Shown: positions 8,393 through 17,304 of the stretch, in pieces | Numbering within the stretch: the stretch's first letter is position 1 | How the letters are laid out: every line of letters begins with the position of its first letter | Assembly: GCA_947625985.1 (NCBI GenBank) | Contig: CANQQF010000064.1 | Location: 1 to 29,103, forward strand | Direction of reading: 5' to 3' | Source: an uncultured Clostridia bacterium | GTDB lineage: Bacteria; Bacillota_A; Clostridia; TANB77; CAG-508 | DNA: 29,103 bases | Translations under genes and position numbers: made by a program | The notes under the pieces: model-generated | The model's input: the letters and a program-made list of their open reading frames with translations, nothing else | Database searches by the model: none | What the model was told of the DNA's origin: nothing

Positions 8393-9073
8393 TTATTTTA
8401 AAGAATCATTCTCACCACGAAGAGTTTTTAAAGAGTTAGTCATATCACTCAGCACTTTGCTTAAAGAATCATCAGATGAAGGAGAATCATCCATTTGAGA
8501 AACTTCTGTTAATAATTTGTTAAATTCTTTTAAAATGTTTTCATTACTATCTAAAAGTTTTTGCATATATTCTTTATGTTCTTTTTCTAACGTGTTACCA
8601 ATATCTGAATCAAATATTGCAATTCTATTTAATATTTTTCGTATATTATTAAATAAAAAATTTGTTGCTTGATCAGCTAAATCTGTTAAAGCAGTAAAGT
8701 GTTGTTGATTATTTTGTTCTAACAATTCATTTAATACATTTTTTTTACGAGTAATTGAATCAAGTTCTGCTAAAGATTGTTTAACTTCATTAAAAAATGG
8801 TGAACGTCTATTTAGTTTTGATTCTAAAGCATCTTTGTAGTCATTTGCACTTTTTAATTTATCTAAATCATACCCATATTTGCCTGTTGTAGAGTGTGTT
8901 AAATATATATATTCTGAAGATACAATTCCAATATTAGCAAGAATAACTAAACAAAATAAAATTGCATTAGTACTAAAGGTCAAACCAATAATACCTGGAG
9001 AAAATATAATTATATCAATTATTGCAAGTATTATTGTTCCTATAGCTAACCTTAAGAAAACCTTGTTATTCAT
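8393..9073 (-). CDS. Two-helix membrane protein with coiled-coil, TelA-operon partner
   Basis: A 226-aa protein with two hydrophobic N-terminal helices (about residues 7-28 and 36-56), then a long hydrophilic, helical and probably coiled-coil cytoplasmic part ending in a serine-rich acidic tail (SQMDDSPSSDDSLSK). I do not recognise a named domain. Its position ahead of a TelA gene recalls xpaC, which precedes yaaN in B. subtilis, but sequence similarity to XpaC is not evident to me. It is the first gene of the operon. ATG 9073 is preceded by AGGAGG, with a promoter at 9117-9145 on the same strand. Confidence 0.75.
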   Translation of the reverse strand: MNNKVFLRLAIGTIILAIIDIIIFSPGIIGLTFSTNAILFCLVILANIGIVSSEYIYLTHSTTGKYGYDLDKLKSANDYKDALESKLNRRSPFFNEVKQSLAELDSITRKKNVLNELLEQNNQQHFTALTDLADQATNFLFNNIRKILNRIAIFDSDIGNTLEKEHKEYMQKLLDSNENILKEFNKLLTEVSQMDDSPSSDDSLSKVLSDMTNSLKTLRGENDSLK

Positions 9074-9116
9074 TATAAGTTTAACCTCCTATGTTTAATA
9101 AGTTTTTACCAATATT

Positions 9117-9145
9117 ATTTTAGCATATTGTAATTTTGTTTTCAA
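9117..9145 (-). promoter_or_regulatory. Promoter of the minus-strand TelA/VWA operon
   Basis: On the minus strand TTGAAA (9145-9140) and TAAAAT (9122-9117) are 17 bp apart with an extended TGC before the -10. RNA would begin near 9110, about 37 bases before the start codon. Confidence 0.75.
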
Positions 9146-9174
9146 TAAAAAATGAAAAAGATAAATACAAATAA

Positions 9175-9203
9175 TTGAAATTTTAGCATAAATTTGATAT
9201 AGT
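9175..9203 (+). promoter_or_regulatory. Promoter of the site-2 protease-tsaD-recG operon
   Basis: TTGAAA (9175-9180) and TATAGT (9198-9203) with 17 bp spacing, divergent from the TelA-operon promoter 30 bp away. Confidence 0.7.
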
Positions 9204-9246
9204 ATTAGGAGTTAAAAAGAAATAAAGAGGGAAGATAGGAGAGTTT

Positions 9247-9996
9247 ATGTTTGAATTTAGATTTGATAGAAGGACAATATTAACTATAATAGGAATATTA
9301 TTGATATTTGGATTAATTAAAAATCTTTCAAATGGTGAAAGATTATTATCTTTAGTATTAAGTGCGCCAGGTGTTTTAATTGCAATTACATTCCATGAAT
9401 TTGCTCATGGTTATGTAGCATATAAACTTGGAGACGATACAGCTAAAAATGAAGGAAGATTAAGTCTTAATCCACTAAACCATTTAGATCCAATTGGTAC
9501 ATTTATGTTATTAGTTGCAGGATTTGGTTGGGGAAAGCCAGTACATGTAAATCCTAGAAATTATACAAGAAAAATGTCAATGGAAAAAGGTGAAGCAATA
9601 GTTTCATCAGCAGGACCAATAATGAATATATTATTAGCATTTATATTTACCATGATATATTTTTTACTATTAAAGTTTGCAGGTGAATTTGTAACTATAA
9701 ATAAAATAGGTACTATTTTATTTGAGATGATTGCATCAACTATAACTATAAATATAGGATTAGGAGTTTTTAATTTAATACCATTACCTCCATTAGATGG
9801 TTCAAAAATTATAAAACCATTTCTTCCAATGAAAGCCAAAGAGTGGTTTGAAAATAATGAACAATTATTTTATATAGTATTTATAGTTATATGGATTACT
9901 GGAATAGCAGGAGAAATAATAACACCAGCAATAGGATGGATAGCAAACTTATTTATTAAAATTGGATCATTGATATTTGGAATGCCAATAATATAA
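9247..9996 (+). CDS. Site-2 protease family zinc metalloprotease (M50)
   Basis: An integral membrane protease of the short YwhC-like type, cleaving substrates within the bilayer. In 249 aa it has the zinc motif HEFAH (H50, E51, H54) inside a hydrophobic helix and the third ligand region [10 protein letters not shown] with D184. At least five membrane segments are visible. No PDZ domain is present, in contrast to RseP/RasP, so it is not the regulated sigma-factor type. The ATG follows GGGAAGATAGGAG. tsaD starts 10 bases after its stop, so it leads a four-gene operon. The substrate is unknown. Confidence 0.93.
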   Translation: MFEFRFDRRTILTIIGILLIFGLIKNLSNGERLLSLVLSAPGVLIAITFHEFAHGYVAYKLGDDTAKNEGRLSLNPLNHLDPIGTFMLLVAGFGWGKPVHVNPRNYTRKMSMEKGEAIVSSAGPIMNILLAFIFTMIYFLLLKFAGEFVTINKIGTILFEMIASTITINIGLGVFNLIPLPPLDGSKIIKPFLPMKAKEWFENNEQLFYIVFIVIWITGIAGEIITPAIGWIANLFIKIGSLIFGMPII

Positions 9997-10006
9997 AGGA
10001 GAAAGA

Positions 10007-10993
10007 ATGAAAGATATATTAACACTGGGAATTGAATCAAGTTGTGATGAAACTTCTGTAGCAGTTGTAAAGAATGGCAGAGATGTTTTGTCAAATATAA
10101 TAGATACACAAATTCCAATTCATGAAAAATATGGAGGAGTTGTGCCAGAAATAGCTTCTAGAAATCACATAGAAGCTATTTCGCGCGTTACAAAAAAAGC
10201 ATTAGAAATAGCAAATATAACTTTTGAAGATATAGATGTAATAACACCAACTTATGGTCCTGGTTTAGTAGGAGCATTACTTGTAGGGTTATCATATGGA
10301 AAAGCATTAAGTTATGCTATAGATAAGCCATTAGTAGGTGTTAACCACATTGAAGGTCATATTGCGGCAAACTATATAACTTATAAACAATTAAAACCAC
10401 CATTTATATGTTTGTTAATTTCAGGAGGTAATACTCAATTAGTACATGTAAAAGATTATACAGAGTTTGAGATACTTGGAAAAACAAGAGATGATGCAAT
10501 AGGAGAAGCTTTTGACAAAGTAGCAAGAGTAGTTGGATTAGGTTATCCTGGTGGACCTAAAGTTGATAATATGGCAAAAGAAGGAAAGCCAAATATTGAT
10601 TTACCAAAAACACATTTTGATAATTTAGATTTTAGCTTTAGTGGAATAAAGACAGCAGTAATTAATTTGCATCATAAAAATCCAGAAGTTAATAAGGCTA
10701 ATCTATGTATAAGTTTTGAAAAAGCTGTAACAGAAGTTTTAATAGAGAATACCTTAAAAGCTTTAAAACAAACACAGCTAAAAACTTTAGTTTTAGGAGG
10801 AGGAGTTTCAGCTAATTCGTATATACGTAAAGAGTTTTTGAAATTTGAAGAACAAGGATTTAAAGTATATACACCTGATATAAAATTATGTACTGACAAT
10901 GCAGCTATGATAGCATCTGCTGGATACTATAACTTCATTGCAGGTAAAACAAATGAATTAGATTTAAATGCAGTACCAAATTTAAAATTATAA
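10007..10993 (+). CDS. tsaD: tRNA N6-threonylcarbamoyladenosine transferase subunit TsaD
   Basis: Catalytic subunit that moves the threonylcarbamoyl group to A37 of tRNAs reading ANN codons, working with TsaB/E/C. The 328-aa ASKHA-fold protein opens with [15 protein letters not shown], keeps the [12 protein letters not shown] signature (48-58), the metal ligands H114 and H118 in NHIEGH, and the nucleotide-site sequence SGGNTQL. The later [19 protein letters not shown] block is also present. The length is normal. The start is the ATG at 10007 behind AAAGGAG. The partner genes tsaB and tsaE are not in the window. Confidence 0.97.
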   Translation: MKDILTLGIESSCDETSVAVVKNGRDVLSNIIDTQIPIHEKYGGVVPEIASRNHIEAISRVTKKALEIANITFEDIDVITPTYGPGLVGALLVGLSYGKALSYAIDKPLVGVNHIEGHIAANYITYKQLKPPFICLLISGGNTQLVHVKDYTEFEILGKTRDDAIGEAFDKVARVVGLGYPGGPKVDNMAKEGKPNIDLPKTHFDNLDFSFSGIKTAVINLHHKNPEVNKANLCISFEKAVTEVLIENTLKALKQTQLKTLVLGGGVSANSYIRKEFLKFEEQGFKVYTPDIKLCTDNAAMIASAGYYNFIAGKTNELDLNAVPNLKL

Positions 10994-11006
10994 AAAGGAG
11001 AAAAAA

Positions 11007-11699
11007 ATGGCAATATATGCAATAGGTGATTTACACCTTTCATTCCAAGAAGACAAGCCAATGAATATCTTTGGAGATAATTGGAAAAATCATGAAGAAA
11101 AAATAAGAACAGACTGGACAGATAAAGTAAATGAAAATGACTTGGTACTTTTACCAGGTGATTTTTCATGGTCTATGCATTTAAAAAATACATTTGAAGA
11201 TTTTAAATATTTAAATGAATTACCAGGAAAAAAATTATTATTAAAAGGAAATCATGATTATTGGTGGACAACATTAACAAGTATGAGAAATTTTTTAAAA
11301 GAAAATGAGTTTACAAATATAGATTTTTTGCATAATAATAGTTATGAATATGAAGGATATATAATAGCAGGAACAAGAGGATGGACTCAATCCGATGATA
11401 TAGAAGATAAAAGACTTGTTGATAGAGAAGTTTTGAGATTAGAACTTTCAATAAAAGATGGAATTGAAAAATACGGAGAAAATAAACCAATTATAGTATG
11501 TATGCATTATCCTCCTATCGCAAGCAATATGAATTCACCATTTATAGAAATAATGAAAAAATATAATGTAAAAAAATGCTTATATGGACATTTACATGGT
11601 TCATCAATCAGTGAAGCAATAGAAGGAATATATGATAATATAGAAATAAAACTAGTGAGTTGTGATAGTTTAAACTTTACCTTATGGAAAGTTCAATAA
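11007..11699 (+). CDS. Calcineurin-like metallophosphoesterase
   Basis: A 230-aa cytoplasmic phosphoesterase with all metal-binding blocks in order: GDLHLSF (D8, H10), GDFSW (D52), GNHDYWW (N82, H83), MHYPP (H167) and GHLHG (H195, H197). Two divalent metals are expected and catalysis should be competent, but the physiological substrate cannot be deduced. It lies between tsaD and recG with gaps of 13 bases each, so it is cotranscribed. Clostridial genomes often carry this small family as a 'metallophosphoesterase' of unknown role. Confidence 0.92.
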   Translation: MAIYAIGDLHLSFQEDKPMNIFGDNWKNHEEKIRTDWTDKVNENDLVLLPGDFSWSMHLKNTFEDFKYLNELPGKKLLLKGNHDYWWTTLTSMRNFLKENEFTNIDFLHNNSYEYEGYIIAGTRGWTQSDDIEDKRLVDREVLRLELSIKDGIEKYGENKPIIVCMHYPPIASNMNSPFIEIMKKYNVKKCLYGHLHGSSISEAIEGIYDNIEIKLVSCDSLNFTLWKVQ

Positions 11700-11712
11700 T
11701 AAGGAGAAAGTT

Positions 11713-13755
11713 ATGGAATTAAACAAAGATGTAAAATATATAAAAGGTGTTGGACCAAATAGAGTATTACTACTTAATAAATTGGGAATAAATACTTTAG
11801 AAGATTTAATTACATATTATCCAAGGAGATACGAAGATAGAAGTAATCCAAAAGATTTAATAGATTGTGAAGACGGTGAAGAAGCTTTGGTTGAAGTGGT
11901 ACCAATTAACAGAATGGCAGAAATACGTTTACGTGGAAAAACAATGTATAAATTGAATGTTATGGATGAAACCGCAAGAGCTACAGCCACATGGTTTAAT
12001 CAAAGTTATTTAAAGACTCAATTTAAAGTTGGTGAGAGATATAGATTATATGGAAAAATAAAAAATGTTAGAGGAAATATAACAATTTCTTCGCCAGTAT
12101 TTGATAGAGAGGAAAAACAAAATAATACAGGAAAGATAATTCCAATCTATCCTCTTACATATAAATTATCACAAAACACATTAAGAAAAATAATTGAAAA
12201 TGCATTGAAAGAAGTTAAAGATAAAATACCAGAAACATTACCAGAATATATTTTAAAAGAATATAAATTACAGAAAATAAATGAAGCCATTAGAAATATT
12301 CATATGCCAGAAGATTTTGAAGTTATGGAAAAAGCAAGAAAAAGACTAGTATTCGAAGAGTTACTATCTGTTCAACTTGCATTACTTGCTTTAAAAAACA
12401 ACTATATGAATAATGTTGAGGGAATTAGATTTAGCAAAGATGCACATATGTCAGACATTATAAACAAATTACCTTTTAAGTTAACGAAAGCTCAATTACG
12501 TGTATTAGAAGAAATAGATAATAATATGGAAGATAGAAGACCAATGAATAGGCTTCTTCAAGGAGATGTTGGTTCTGGTAAAACTGTTGTAGCTATGTGT
12601 GCTGCATATAAAGCTGTAAAATCGGGATACCAAGCTGCAATTATGGCACCAACTGCGATACTTGCAACACAGCATTTAGAAAATTTTAAAAAATATTTTG
12701 ACAGTTTGGGAATAAAATGTGAACTATTGATATCAGGAATTAAAAAATCTGAAAAAGATAGAATATTAGAAGAATTAGAAAATGGAAATATAGACATTAT
12801 AATAGGAACACATGCGTTAATAGAAGATAATGTTTTATTTAATAAATTAGGATTAGTTGTTACAGATGAACAACACAGATTTGGAGTAAGGCAACGTTCC
12901 AAAATAGTAGAAAAAGGAGAAAATCCAGATGTACTAGTAATGACAGCAACTCCTATCCCTAGAACTTTGGGACTTATTCTTTATGGAGATTTGGATATAT
13001 CAATTATAGATGAATTACCTCCAAATAGAAAAGAAATTGACACATTTGCAGTAACAAAATCAAAAGCAGAACGTGTTAACAATTTTATAAGAAAACAAGT
13101 TGATGAAGGAAGACAAGCATATATAGTTTGTCCACTAGTTGAGCAAAATGAAGAACTAGATTTAAAATCAGTTGAAGAATTATATAAAAAATATAAAAAT
13201 GAGACATTTAGTGAATATAGAGTTGAATATTTGCATGGAAAAATGAAAGCAAAAGATAAAGATGATATAATGAAAAAATTTAAGAATGGAGAAATAGATA
13301 TATTGCTTTCAACAACAGTAATAGAAGTTGGTGTAGATGTTCCAAATGCAAATATAATGGTAATAGAGGATGCACAACGCTTTGGACTAGCTCAATTACA
13401 TCAATTGCGAGGAAGAGTTGGAAGAGGTGAATATAAATCATATTGTGTACTTCGCTATGAGGGTAATAGTGAAGTTGTACGTGAAAGAATGAAAGTTATG
13501 TGTGATACAAATGATGGATTTATAATATCCGAAAAAGACTTAGAACTTAGAGGAACAGGAGACTTTTTTGGAACAGCACAACATGGACTTCCAGAATTTA
13601 AAATTGCAAACTTATTTGAAGATTTGGCAGTATTGAAATCTGTTCAAAGTGTAGCAATAAAAATAATTTCTGAAGATCCTAAATTAGAAAAAGAAGAAAA
13701 TTTTAAACTTAAAAAGTTAATTAAAGACAAATTTTCAAATCGTATAGAAATATAG
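11713..13755 (+). CDS. recG: ATP-dependent DNA helicase RecG
   Basis: Remodels stalled replication forks and Holliday junctions. The 680-aa protein has the N-terminal wedge/OB domain (about 1-160) and two helicase lobes: Walker A GDVGSGKT near residue 282, DEQHRFG near 383, and the second lobe with TTVIEVGVDVPNA and QLRGRVGRG. The characteristic C-terminal TRG-type region (EKDLELRGTGDFFGTAQHG) follows. The length is normal and no key motif is missing. ATG 11713 lies 13 bases after the phosphoesterase with AAGGAG upstream. It is the last gene of the operon; a clear terminator is not seen. Confidence 0.97.
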   Translation: MELNKDVKYIKGVGPNRVLLLNKLGINTLEDLITYYPRRYEDRSNPKDLIDCEDGEEALVEVVPINRMAEIRLRGKTMYKLNVMDETARATATWFNQSYLKTQFKVGERYRLYGKIKNVRGNITISSPVFDREEKQNNTGKIIPIYPLTYKLSQNTLRKIIENALKEVKDKIPETLPEYILKEYKLQKINEAIRNIHMPEDFEVMEKARKRLVFEELLSVQLALLALKNNYMNNVEGIRFSKDAHMSDIINKLPFKLTKAQLRVLEEIDNNMEDRRPMNRLLQGDVGSGKTVVAMCAAYKAVKSGYQAAIMAPTAILATQHLENFKKYFDSLGIKCELLISGIKKSEKDRILEELENGNIDIIIGTHALIEDNVLFNKLGLVVTDEQHRFGVRQRSKIVEKGENPDVLVMTATPIPRTLGLILYGDLDISIIDELPPNRKEIDTFAVTKSKAERVNNFIRKQVDEGRQAYIVCPLVEQNEELDLKSVEELYKKYKNETFSEYRVEYLHGKMKAKDKDDIMKKFKNGEIDILLSTTVIEVGVDVPNANIMVIEDAQRFGLAQLHQLRGRVGRGEYKSYCVLRYEGNSEVVRERMKVMCDTNDGFIISEKDLELRGTGDFFGTAQHGLPEFKIANLFEDLAVLKSVQSVAIKIISEDPKLEKEENFKLKKLIKDKFSNRIEI

Positions 13756-13757
13756 GC

Positions 13758-13786
13758 TTGACTTTTTTAATAAAACAAAGTAAACT
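13758..13786 (+). promoter_or_regulatory. Possible promoter of the 63-aa gene
   Basis: TTGACT (13758-13763) and TAAACT (13781-13786), 17 bp apart, immediately after recG. The -10 is imperfect. Confidence 0.4.
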
Positions 13787-13810
13787 TTAAAAGAAAAGGA
13801 TGTTGAGAAT

Positions 13811-14002
13811 ATGAAAGAAAATATACTAAGTATTTTAGGATTAATTTTAGTAGCAATAGGAGTTGTGCTAGTTTATGATGCAAGAAGCATAACAAAAAAG
13901 TTTTTTAGTTTTGGAGATCAAAATGACGCAAGTCTTGGATTAAAACTACTAGGTTTTATTATAGGAATTCTAGGAGGTTTATTAGTATATTTTAATTTTT
14001 AA
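13811..14002 (+). CDS. Small membrane protein, 63 aa
   Basis: Two hydrophobic helices (residues 5-22 and 45-62) joined by a short polar loop containing YDARSITKKFFSFGDQNDA. I do not recognise a function. The start ATG has GGATG 9-13 bases upstream, a modest ribosome site. The frame is complete and keeps a typical small-membrane-protein composition, including glycine-rich helices. It stands between recG and rubrerythrin and may be transcribed from the weak promoter at 13758 or by read-through from recG. Rubrerythrin starts 55 bases later with no terminator between, so the two could share a transcript. Confidence 0.7.
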   Translation: MKENILSILGLILVAIGVVLVYDARSITKKFFSFGDQNDASLGLKLLGFIIGILGGLLVYFNF

Positions 14003-14057
14003 AAAGTTTATTATTTTTTATAAATAAAATTAATATAAATTATAGGAGGAATGTTAA

Positions 14058-14597
14058 ATGGATTTAAAAGGAACAAAAACAGAAAAAAATTTAATGGAGG
14101 CTTTTGCTGGAGAGTCACAAGCAAGAAATAAATACACATATTTTGCAAGTAAAGCAAAAAAAGAAGGATATGAACAAATAGCAGCTATATTCCAAGAAAC
14201 AGCTGACAACGAAAAAGAACATGCAAAAATATGGTTTAAATTACTACAAGGTGGAGAAATTGCTCCAACAACAGAAAATTTAAAAGCAGCTGCTGAAGGA
14301 GAAAACTTTGAATGGACAGATATGTATGACAGAATGGCTAAGGAAGCTAAAGAGGAAGGATTTGATGATATAGCATATCTATTCGAAGCAGTTGGAAAAA
14401 TTGAAAAAGAACATGAAGAAAGATATAGAAAATTATTAGATAATGTTGAAGGAGATTTAGTATTCAGCAGAGATGGAGACAGAATTTGGAAATGTAGAAA
14501 TTGTGGACATATCGTTATAGGAAAAGCTGCTCCAGAAATTTGCCCAGTATGTGCACATCCAAAAGCATATTTTGAAATAAAAGCAGAAAATTATTAA
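14058..14597 (+). CDS. rbr: Rubrerythrin
   Basis: A non-haem di-iron peroxidase that reduces hydrogen peroxide in anaerobes with electrons from NADH via rubredoxin-like partners. The 179-aa sequence has the ferritin-like four-helix domain with [12 protein letters not shown] and [11 protein letters not shown] (probable iron ligands E19, E52, H55). A C-terminal rubredoxin-like domain has two cysteine pairs, CRNC (146, 149) and CPVC (162, 165). The arrangement and length match Desulfovibrio-type rubrerythrin. An AGGAGG site stands 9 bases before the ATG. It is followed by an intrinsic terminator. It supports a strictly anaerobic host. Confidence 0.96.
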   Translation: MDLKGTKTEKNLMEAFAGESQARNKYTYFASKAKKEGYEQIAAIFQETADNEKEHAKIWFKLLQGGEIAPTTENLKAAAEGENFEWTDMYDRMAKEAKEEGFDDIAYLFEAVGKIEKEHEERYRKLLDNVEGDLVFSRDGDRIWKCRNCGHIVIGKAAPEICPVCAHPKAYFEIKAENY

Positions 14598-14619
14598 TAA
14601 GTAATAATGAAATACATGA

Positions 14620-14645
14620 GGAGATACTTTGAGTGTCTCCTTTTA
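14620..14645 (+). terminator. Terminator after rubrerythrin
   Basis: GGAGATAC (14620-14627) pairs with GTGTCTCC (14633-14640) with one wobble around TTTGA, then TTTT. Confidence 0.8.
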
Positions 14646-14672
14646 ATTTTAAACAAAAATACAAAAATAATC

Positions 14673-14701
14673 TTGACAAACAAACATGCAACTACGATAA
14701 T
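14673..14701 (+). promoter_or_regulatory. Promoter of the nadD-like gene
   Basis: TTGACA (14673-14678) and GATAAT (14696-14701), 17 bp apart; RNA start near 14708, about 28 bases before the ATG. Confidence 0.75.
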
Positions 14702-14735
14702 ATTATTAAAATAAAATTAAAGGAGAAACATCTGT

Positions 14736-15338
14736 ATGAAAAACATTATAGTAGTATATGGAGGATCTTTTAATCCACCATTGAATTCACATTTTTCAAT
14801 TGCACAACAAACAATAAATCAGTTTTCAGAAGTTGAAAAAATTATATTTGTTCCTGTAAATAAAAATTATGAAAAAAAAGGATTAGTTTCAAATGAACAT
14901 CGTTGTAATATGCTAAAAAAAGTAATTGAAAGAAATAAAAAATTTGAATTATCACAAATAGATATGGAACAAGATTATTCAATGACAACAGTAGAGCTGC
15001 TAGACAAAATGCAAAAACAATTTAAAGATAAAGAATTGTGGTTTTTAACAGGAAGTGATAATTTAAAGGATATACCAAAATGGAAAGGTGGAAAAGAATT
15101 ATTAAAGAAATATAAACTTCTAATAAAGGCAAGAGAAAATGATAATATTGAAGAAATAATAAAAAATAATTCAATGTTAATAGAATATAAAAATAATATA
15201 AAATTTGTGGCTGAAGAAATTAGGAGTAATTATAGTTCGACATATGTACGTAATCAAATAAAAGAACAAAAAAGTGTAAGATATTTGATGCCAGATGAAG
15301 TATATCAATATATAGAAGAATATAAATTATATAGATAA
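14736..15338 (+). CDS. nadD: NadD-like nicotinate-nucleotide adenylyltransferase
   Basis: Predicted to join ATP and nicotinate mononucleotide in NAD synthesis. The 200-aa Rossmann-type nucleotidyltransferase starts VVYGGSFNPPLNSHF and keeps the FLTGSDNLKDIPKWK block and the C-terminal SSTYVRNQI (ISSTxIR-like) motif. The usual (H/T)xGH tetrad reads LNSH here: the last histidine is retained while the first histidine/threonine is leucine and the glycine is serine. Family membership is clear, but the exact substrate is less certain than the name suggests. The length is normal. It has its own promoter, and no adjacent yqeK or rsfS, which often accompany nadD. A separate promoter for the next gene begins 17 bases after its stop. 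Confidence 0.8.
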   Translation: MKNIIVVYGGSFNPPLNSHFSIAQQTINQFSEVEKIIFVPVNKNYEKKGLVSNEHRCNMLKKVIERNKKFELSQIDMEQDYSMTTVELLDKMQKQFKDKELWFLTGSDNLKDIPKWKGGKELLKKYKLLIKARENDNIEEIIKNNSMLIEYKNNIKFVAEEIRSNYSSTYVRNQIKEQKSVRYLMPDEVYQYIEEYKLYR

Positions 15339-15354
15339 GAGGAAAAGGCTATAA

Positions 15355-15382
15355 TTGACAATATTCCAAATTATGGTATAAT
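15355..15382 (+). promoter_or_regulatory. Promoter of the membrane protein-yicC-remA-rpoZ operon
   Basis: TTGACA (15355-15360) and TATAAT (15377-15382) with 16 bp spacing and a TGG before the -10. The predicted start near 15389 lies downstream of the ATG at 15386, so translation must begin at 15404. Confidence 0.85.
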
Positions 15383-15403
15383 CAAATGGATAGGGGGGTT
15401 GTA

Positions 15404-16084
15404 ATGAAAACAAAAGAAGTTACTACGAAACCAAATATTTCAAAAGAAAAAATAAAAAAAGTAATTAATTGTGTAGTAGTGGCAATATTAGTTATTGCAT
15501 ATTTTTTAATTCTTCAACTTGCTGCTACAAAAATGCAAAAAGAAAGATTAATAGAAGATATAAAAGTGTTTTCAGGAGCTTTTTTAGTATTTGGAATTAT
15601 TCTAATAGAACAAGCCTATAAAAGAGATGATGGATATAAAGCAATAGACGGAATAGAAATGCTGGTACTTTCAGCTTATACCCTATCAATAATGCATATA
15701 ATTACAAAGTATGGATATGAATTAAGGACATATATTTGGTACTCATTATATATAGTTATAATTTATTATATAATTAAAGCTACAATAGTTTATACAGCAG
15801 GAAACAAAAAATACTTGGATGGTTTTAATGATATTGCAGAAATTATAAATGATGAACCACAAAAGAAAGAAGCTAAACGAAAGAAAACTGTAAACACTAA
15901 AACTACAAAAAAGAGAAAAAAATCTAATGCTCCTAGAACTAAAGCAGTATATAAAGAGAAAAAGCTAACAAATGCTACTAATAAAAAGCAAAATAAAACA
16001 ACCAAAAAAGGAAAAAGAATGACAGCAACATCTTCAAGAAAACTAGGAAACAACAATAACAAAAATGGAAAAAGAGTAAAGTAA
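15404..16084 (+). CDS. Membrane protein with lysine-rich tail
   Basis: A 226-aa protein of unrecognised family. After a basic N-terminus it has about four membrane helices (roughly residues 20-41, 52-70, 84-98, 107-128). A very basic tail of about 75 residues follows, rich in KK, KR, TKT and NNN and probably disordered, which could bind nucleic acid or phospholipid. I choose ATG 15404 because GGGGGG stands 8 bases upstream and the promoter -10 ends at 15382; the ATG at 15386 would sit before the RNA start. yicC begins 14 bases after the stop, so it is the first gene of that operon. The tail is not an artefact of frame, as the downstream spacing and stop are normal. Confidence 0.78.
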   Translation: MKTKEVTTKPNISKEKIKKVINCVVVAILVIAYFLILQLAATKMQKERLIEDIKVFSGAFLVFGIILIEQAYKRDDGYKAIDGIEMLVLSAYTLSIMHIITKYGYELRTYIWYSLYIVIIYYIIKATIVYTAGNKKYLDGFNDIAEIINDEPQKKEAKRKKTVNTKTTKKRKKSNAPRTKAVYKEKKLTNATNKKQNKTTKKGKRMTATSSRKLGNNNNKNGKRVK

Positions 16085-16098
16085 AAGAGGTAATAAAA

Positions 16099-16974
16099 GT
16101 GATAAAAAGTATGACAGGATATGGAAAAAGCACTTTAGAAATAGAGCAAAGAGAATATCAAGTTGAAATTAAAAGTGTAAACCATAGATATTTAGATATT
16201 AATATAAGAATGCCTAGAAGCATAAGTTATTTGGAGGATGAGATTAGAAAAATTTTAGTATCTAAACTAAAAAGAGGGAAAGTAGATGTATTTATTAGTT
16301 TTAATAATAACAGTACTGAAGGAAAAGATATAAAAATAAATAAAGAGATTGCAAAAATATATATACAACAACTAAAAGAATTAGCAGAAGAAGAAAATAT
16401 ACAAGCAAACATCGAAGTGACAGAAATCTCAAGGATGCCAGATGTATTACAAATAAAAAATGAAGAAGATGACGATACAATAAAAAATGAACTAAAGCAA
16501 GTTGTGGAAAATGCAGCAAAAACTTTAATTCAAATGAGAACAGATGAAGGAGAAAAATTATCTGTAGATATAGAAGAAAGATTGCAAACAATAGAAGAAA
16601 AAGTAAATAAGATTTCTAATTTATCTACTGGACTTATTGATGAATATGTAGTAAAATTAGAGGATAGAATAAAAGAATTATTGAAATCTGATGTTGTGGA
16701 TAAATCAAGATTAGCTCAAGAAGTTGTTATTTATGCAGATAAATGTTCAATTGAAGAGGAAATAACTAGGCTAAAGAGCCATATAATACAATTTAGAAAA
16801 TTACTTAAATCAGAAGGAGCAGTAGGAAAGCAAATAGATTTCTTAATACAAGAAATGAATAGGGAAACCAATACAATTGGCTCAAAATCTGGAAATTTAG
16901 AAATAACAGATAATGTAATAACAATAAAAACAGGAATAGAAGACATCAGAGAACAAGTTCAAAATATAGAATAG
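16099..16974 (+). CDS. yicC: YicC family endoribonuclease
   Basis: A 291-aa protein of the YicC/YloC family, whose E. coli member degrades the small RNA RyhB. It opens with MIKSMTGYGKS, continues with EIKSVNHRYLDINIRMP (about 26-42), and ends in the DUF1732 region with the motif GKQIDFLIQEMNRETNTIGSK. The length is normal. The start is GTG at 16099 behind AGAGG. yicC followed by remA is the standard Firmicute order. Confidence 0.95.
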   Translation: MIKSMTGYGKSTLEIEQREYQVEIKSVNHRYLDINIRMPRSISYLEDEIRKILVSKLKRGKVDVFISFNNNSTEGKDIKINKEIAKIYIQQLKELAEEENIQANIEVTEISRMPDVLQIKNEEDDDTIKNELKQVVENAAKTLIQMRTDEGEKLSVDIEERLQTIEEKVNKISNLSTGLIDEYVVKLEDRIKELLKSDVVDKSRLAQEVVIYADKCSIEEEITRLKSHIIQFRKLLKSEGAVGKQIDFLIQEMNRETNTIGSKSGNLEITDNVITIKTGIEDIREQVQNIE

Positions 16975-16990
16975 AAAGGACTGACAAAAT

Positions 16991-17263
16991 ATGCAATTAG
17001 TAAATATTGGATTTGGAAACATTGTTTCTGCAAAAAGGATTGTTGCGATAGTTAGCCCAGACTCAGCACCAATAAAAAGATTAATACAAGAGGCTAAAGA
17101 TAATAAAACAGCAGTAGATGCTACATATGGAAGAAGAACAAGAGCTGTTTTAATTATGGATTCAGGTCATACTATATTATCAGCAGTGCAACCAGAAACA
17201 GTAGCTGGTAGGTTAGACAAAGATATTACCCAAGAAGAAAAGGAAACTCAAATTAAAGACTAG
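16991..17263 (+). CDS. remA: RemA family DNA-binding regulator (DUF370)
   Basis: A 90-aa protein of the RemA family, which in Bacillus subtilis binds DNA upstream of matrix and osmoprotection genes as a ring-shaped multimer. The N-terminal [19 protein letters not shown], then [25 protein letters not shown] and [17 protein letters not shown] blocks are strongly conserved. It begins 16 bases after yicC, with AAAGGA upstream. It has the normal position between yicC and the gmk/rpoZ slot, but here gmk is missing. Confidence 0.95.
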   Translation: MQLVNIGFGNIVSAKRIVAIVSPDSAPIKRLIQEAKDNKTAVDATYGRRTRAVLIMDSGHTILSAVQPETVAGRLDKDITQEEKETQIKD

Positions 17264-17304
17264 AGTTTTAGTTGGAAAATAGATAGAAGGGAGAGAAACA
17301 TTAA

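Noticed and set aside
8658..9098. Plus-strand reading frames across the minus-strand operon
   Set aside because: They are shadows: no ribosome sites, and the minus-strand frames carry the family motifs and promoter.
15386..15403. ATG upstream of the lysine-tailed membrane protein
   Set aside because: The promoter predicts an RNA start near 15389, so this ATG would not be transcribed.
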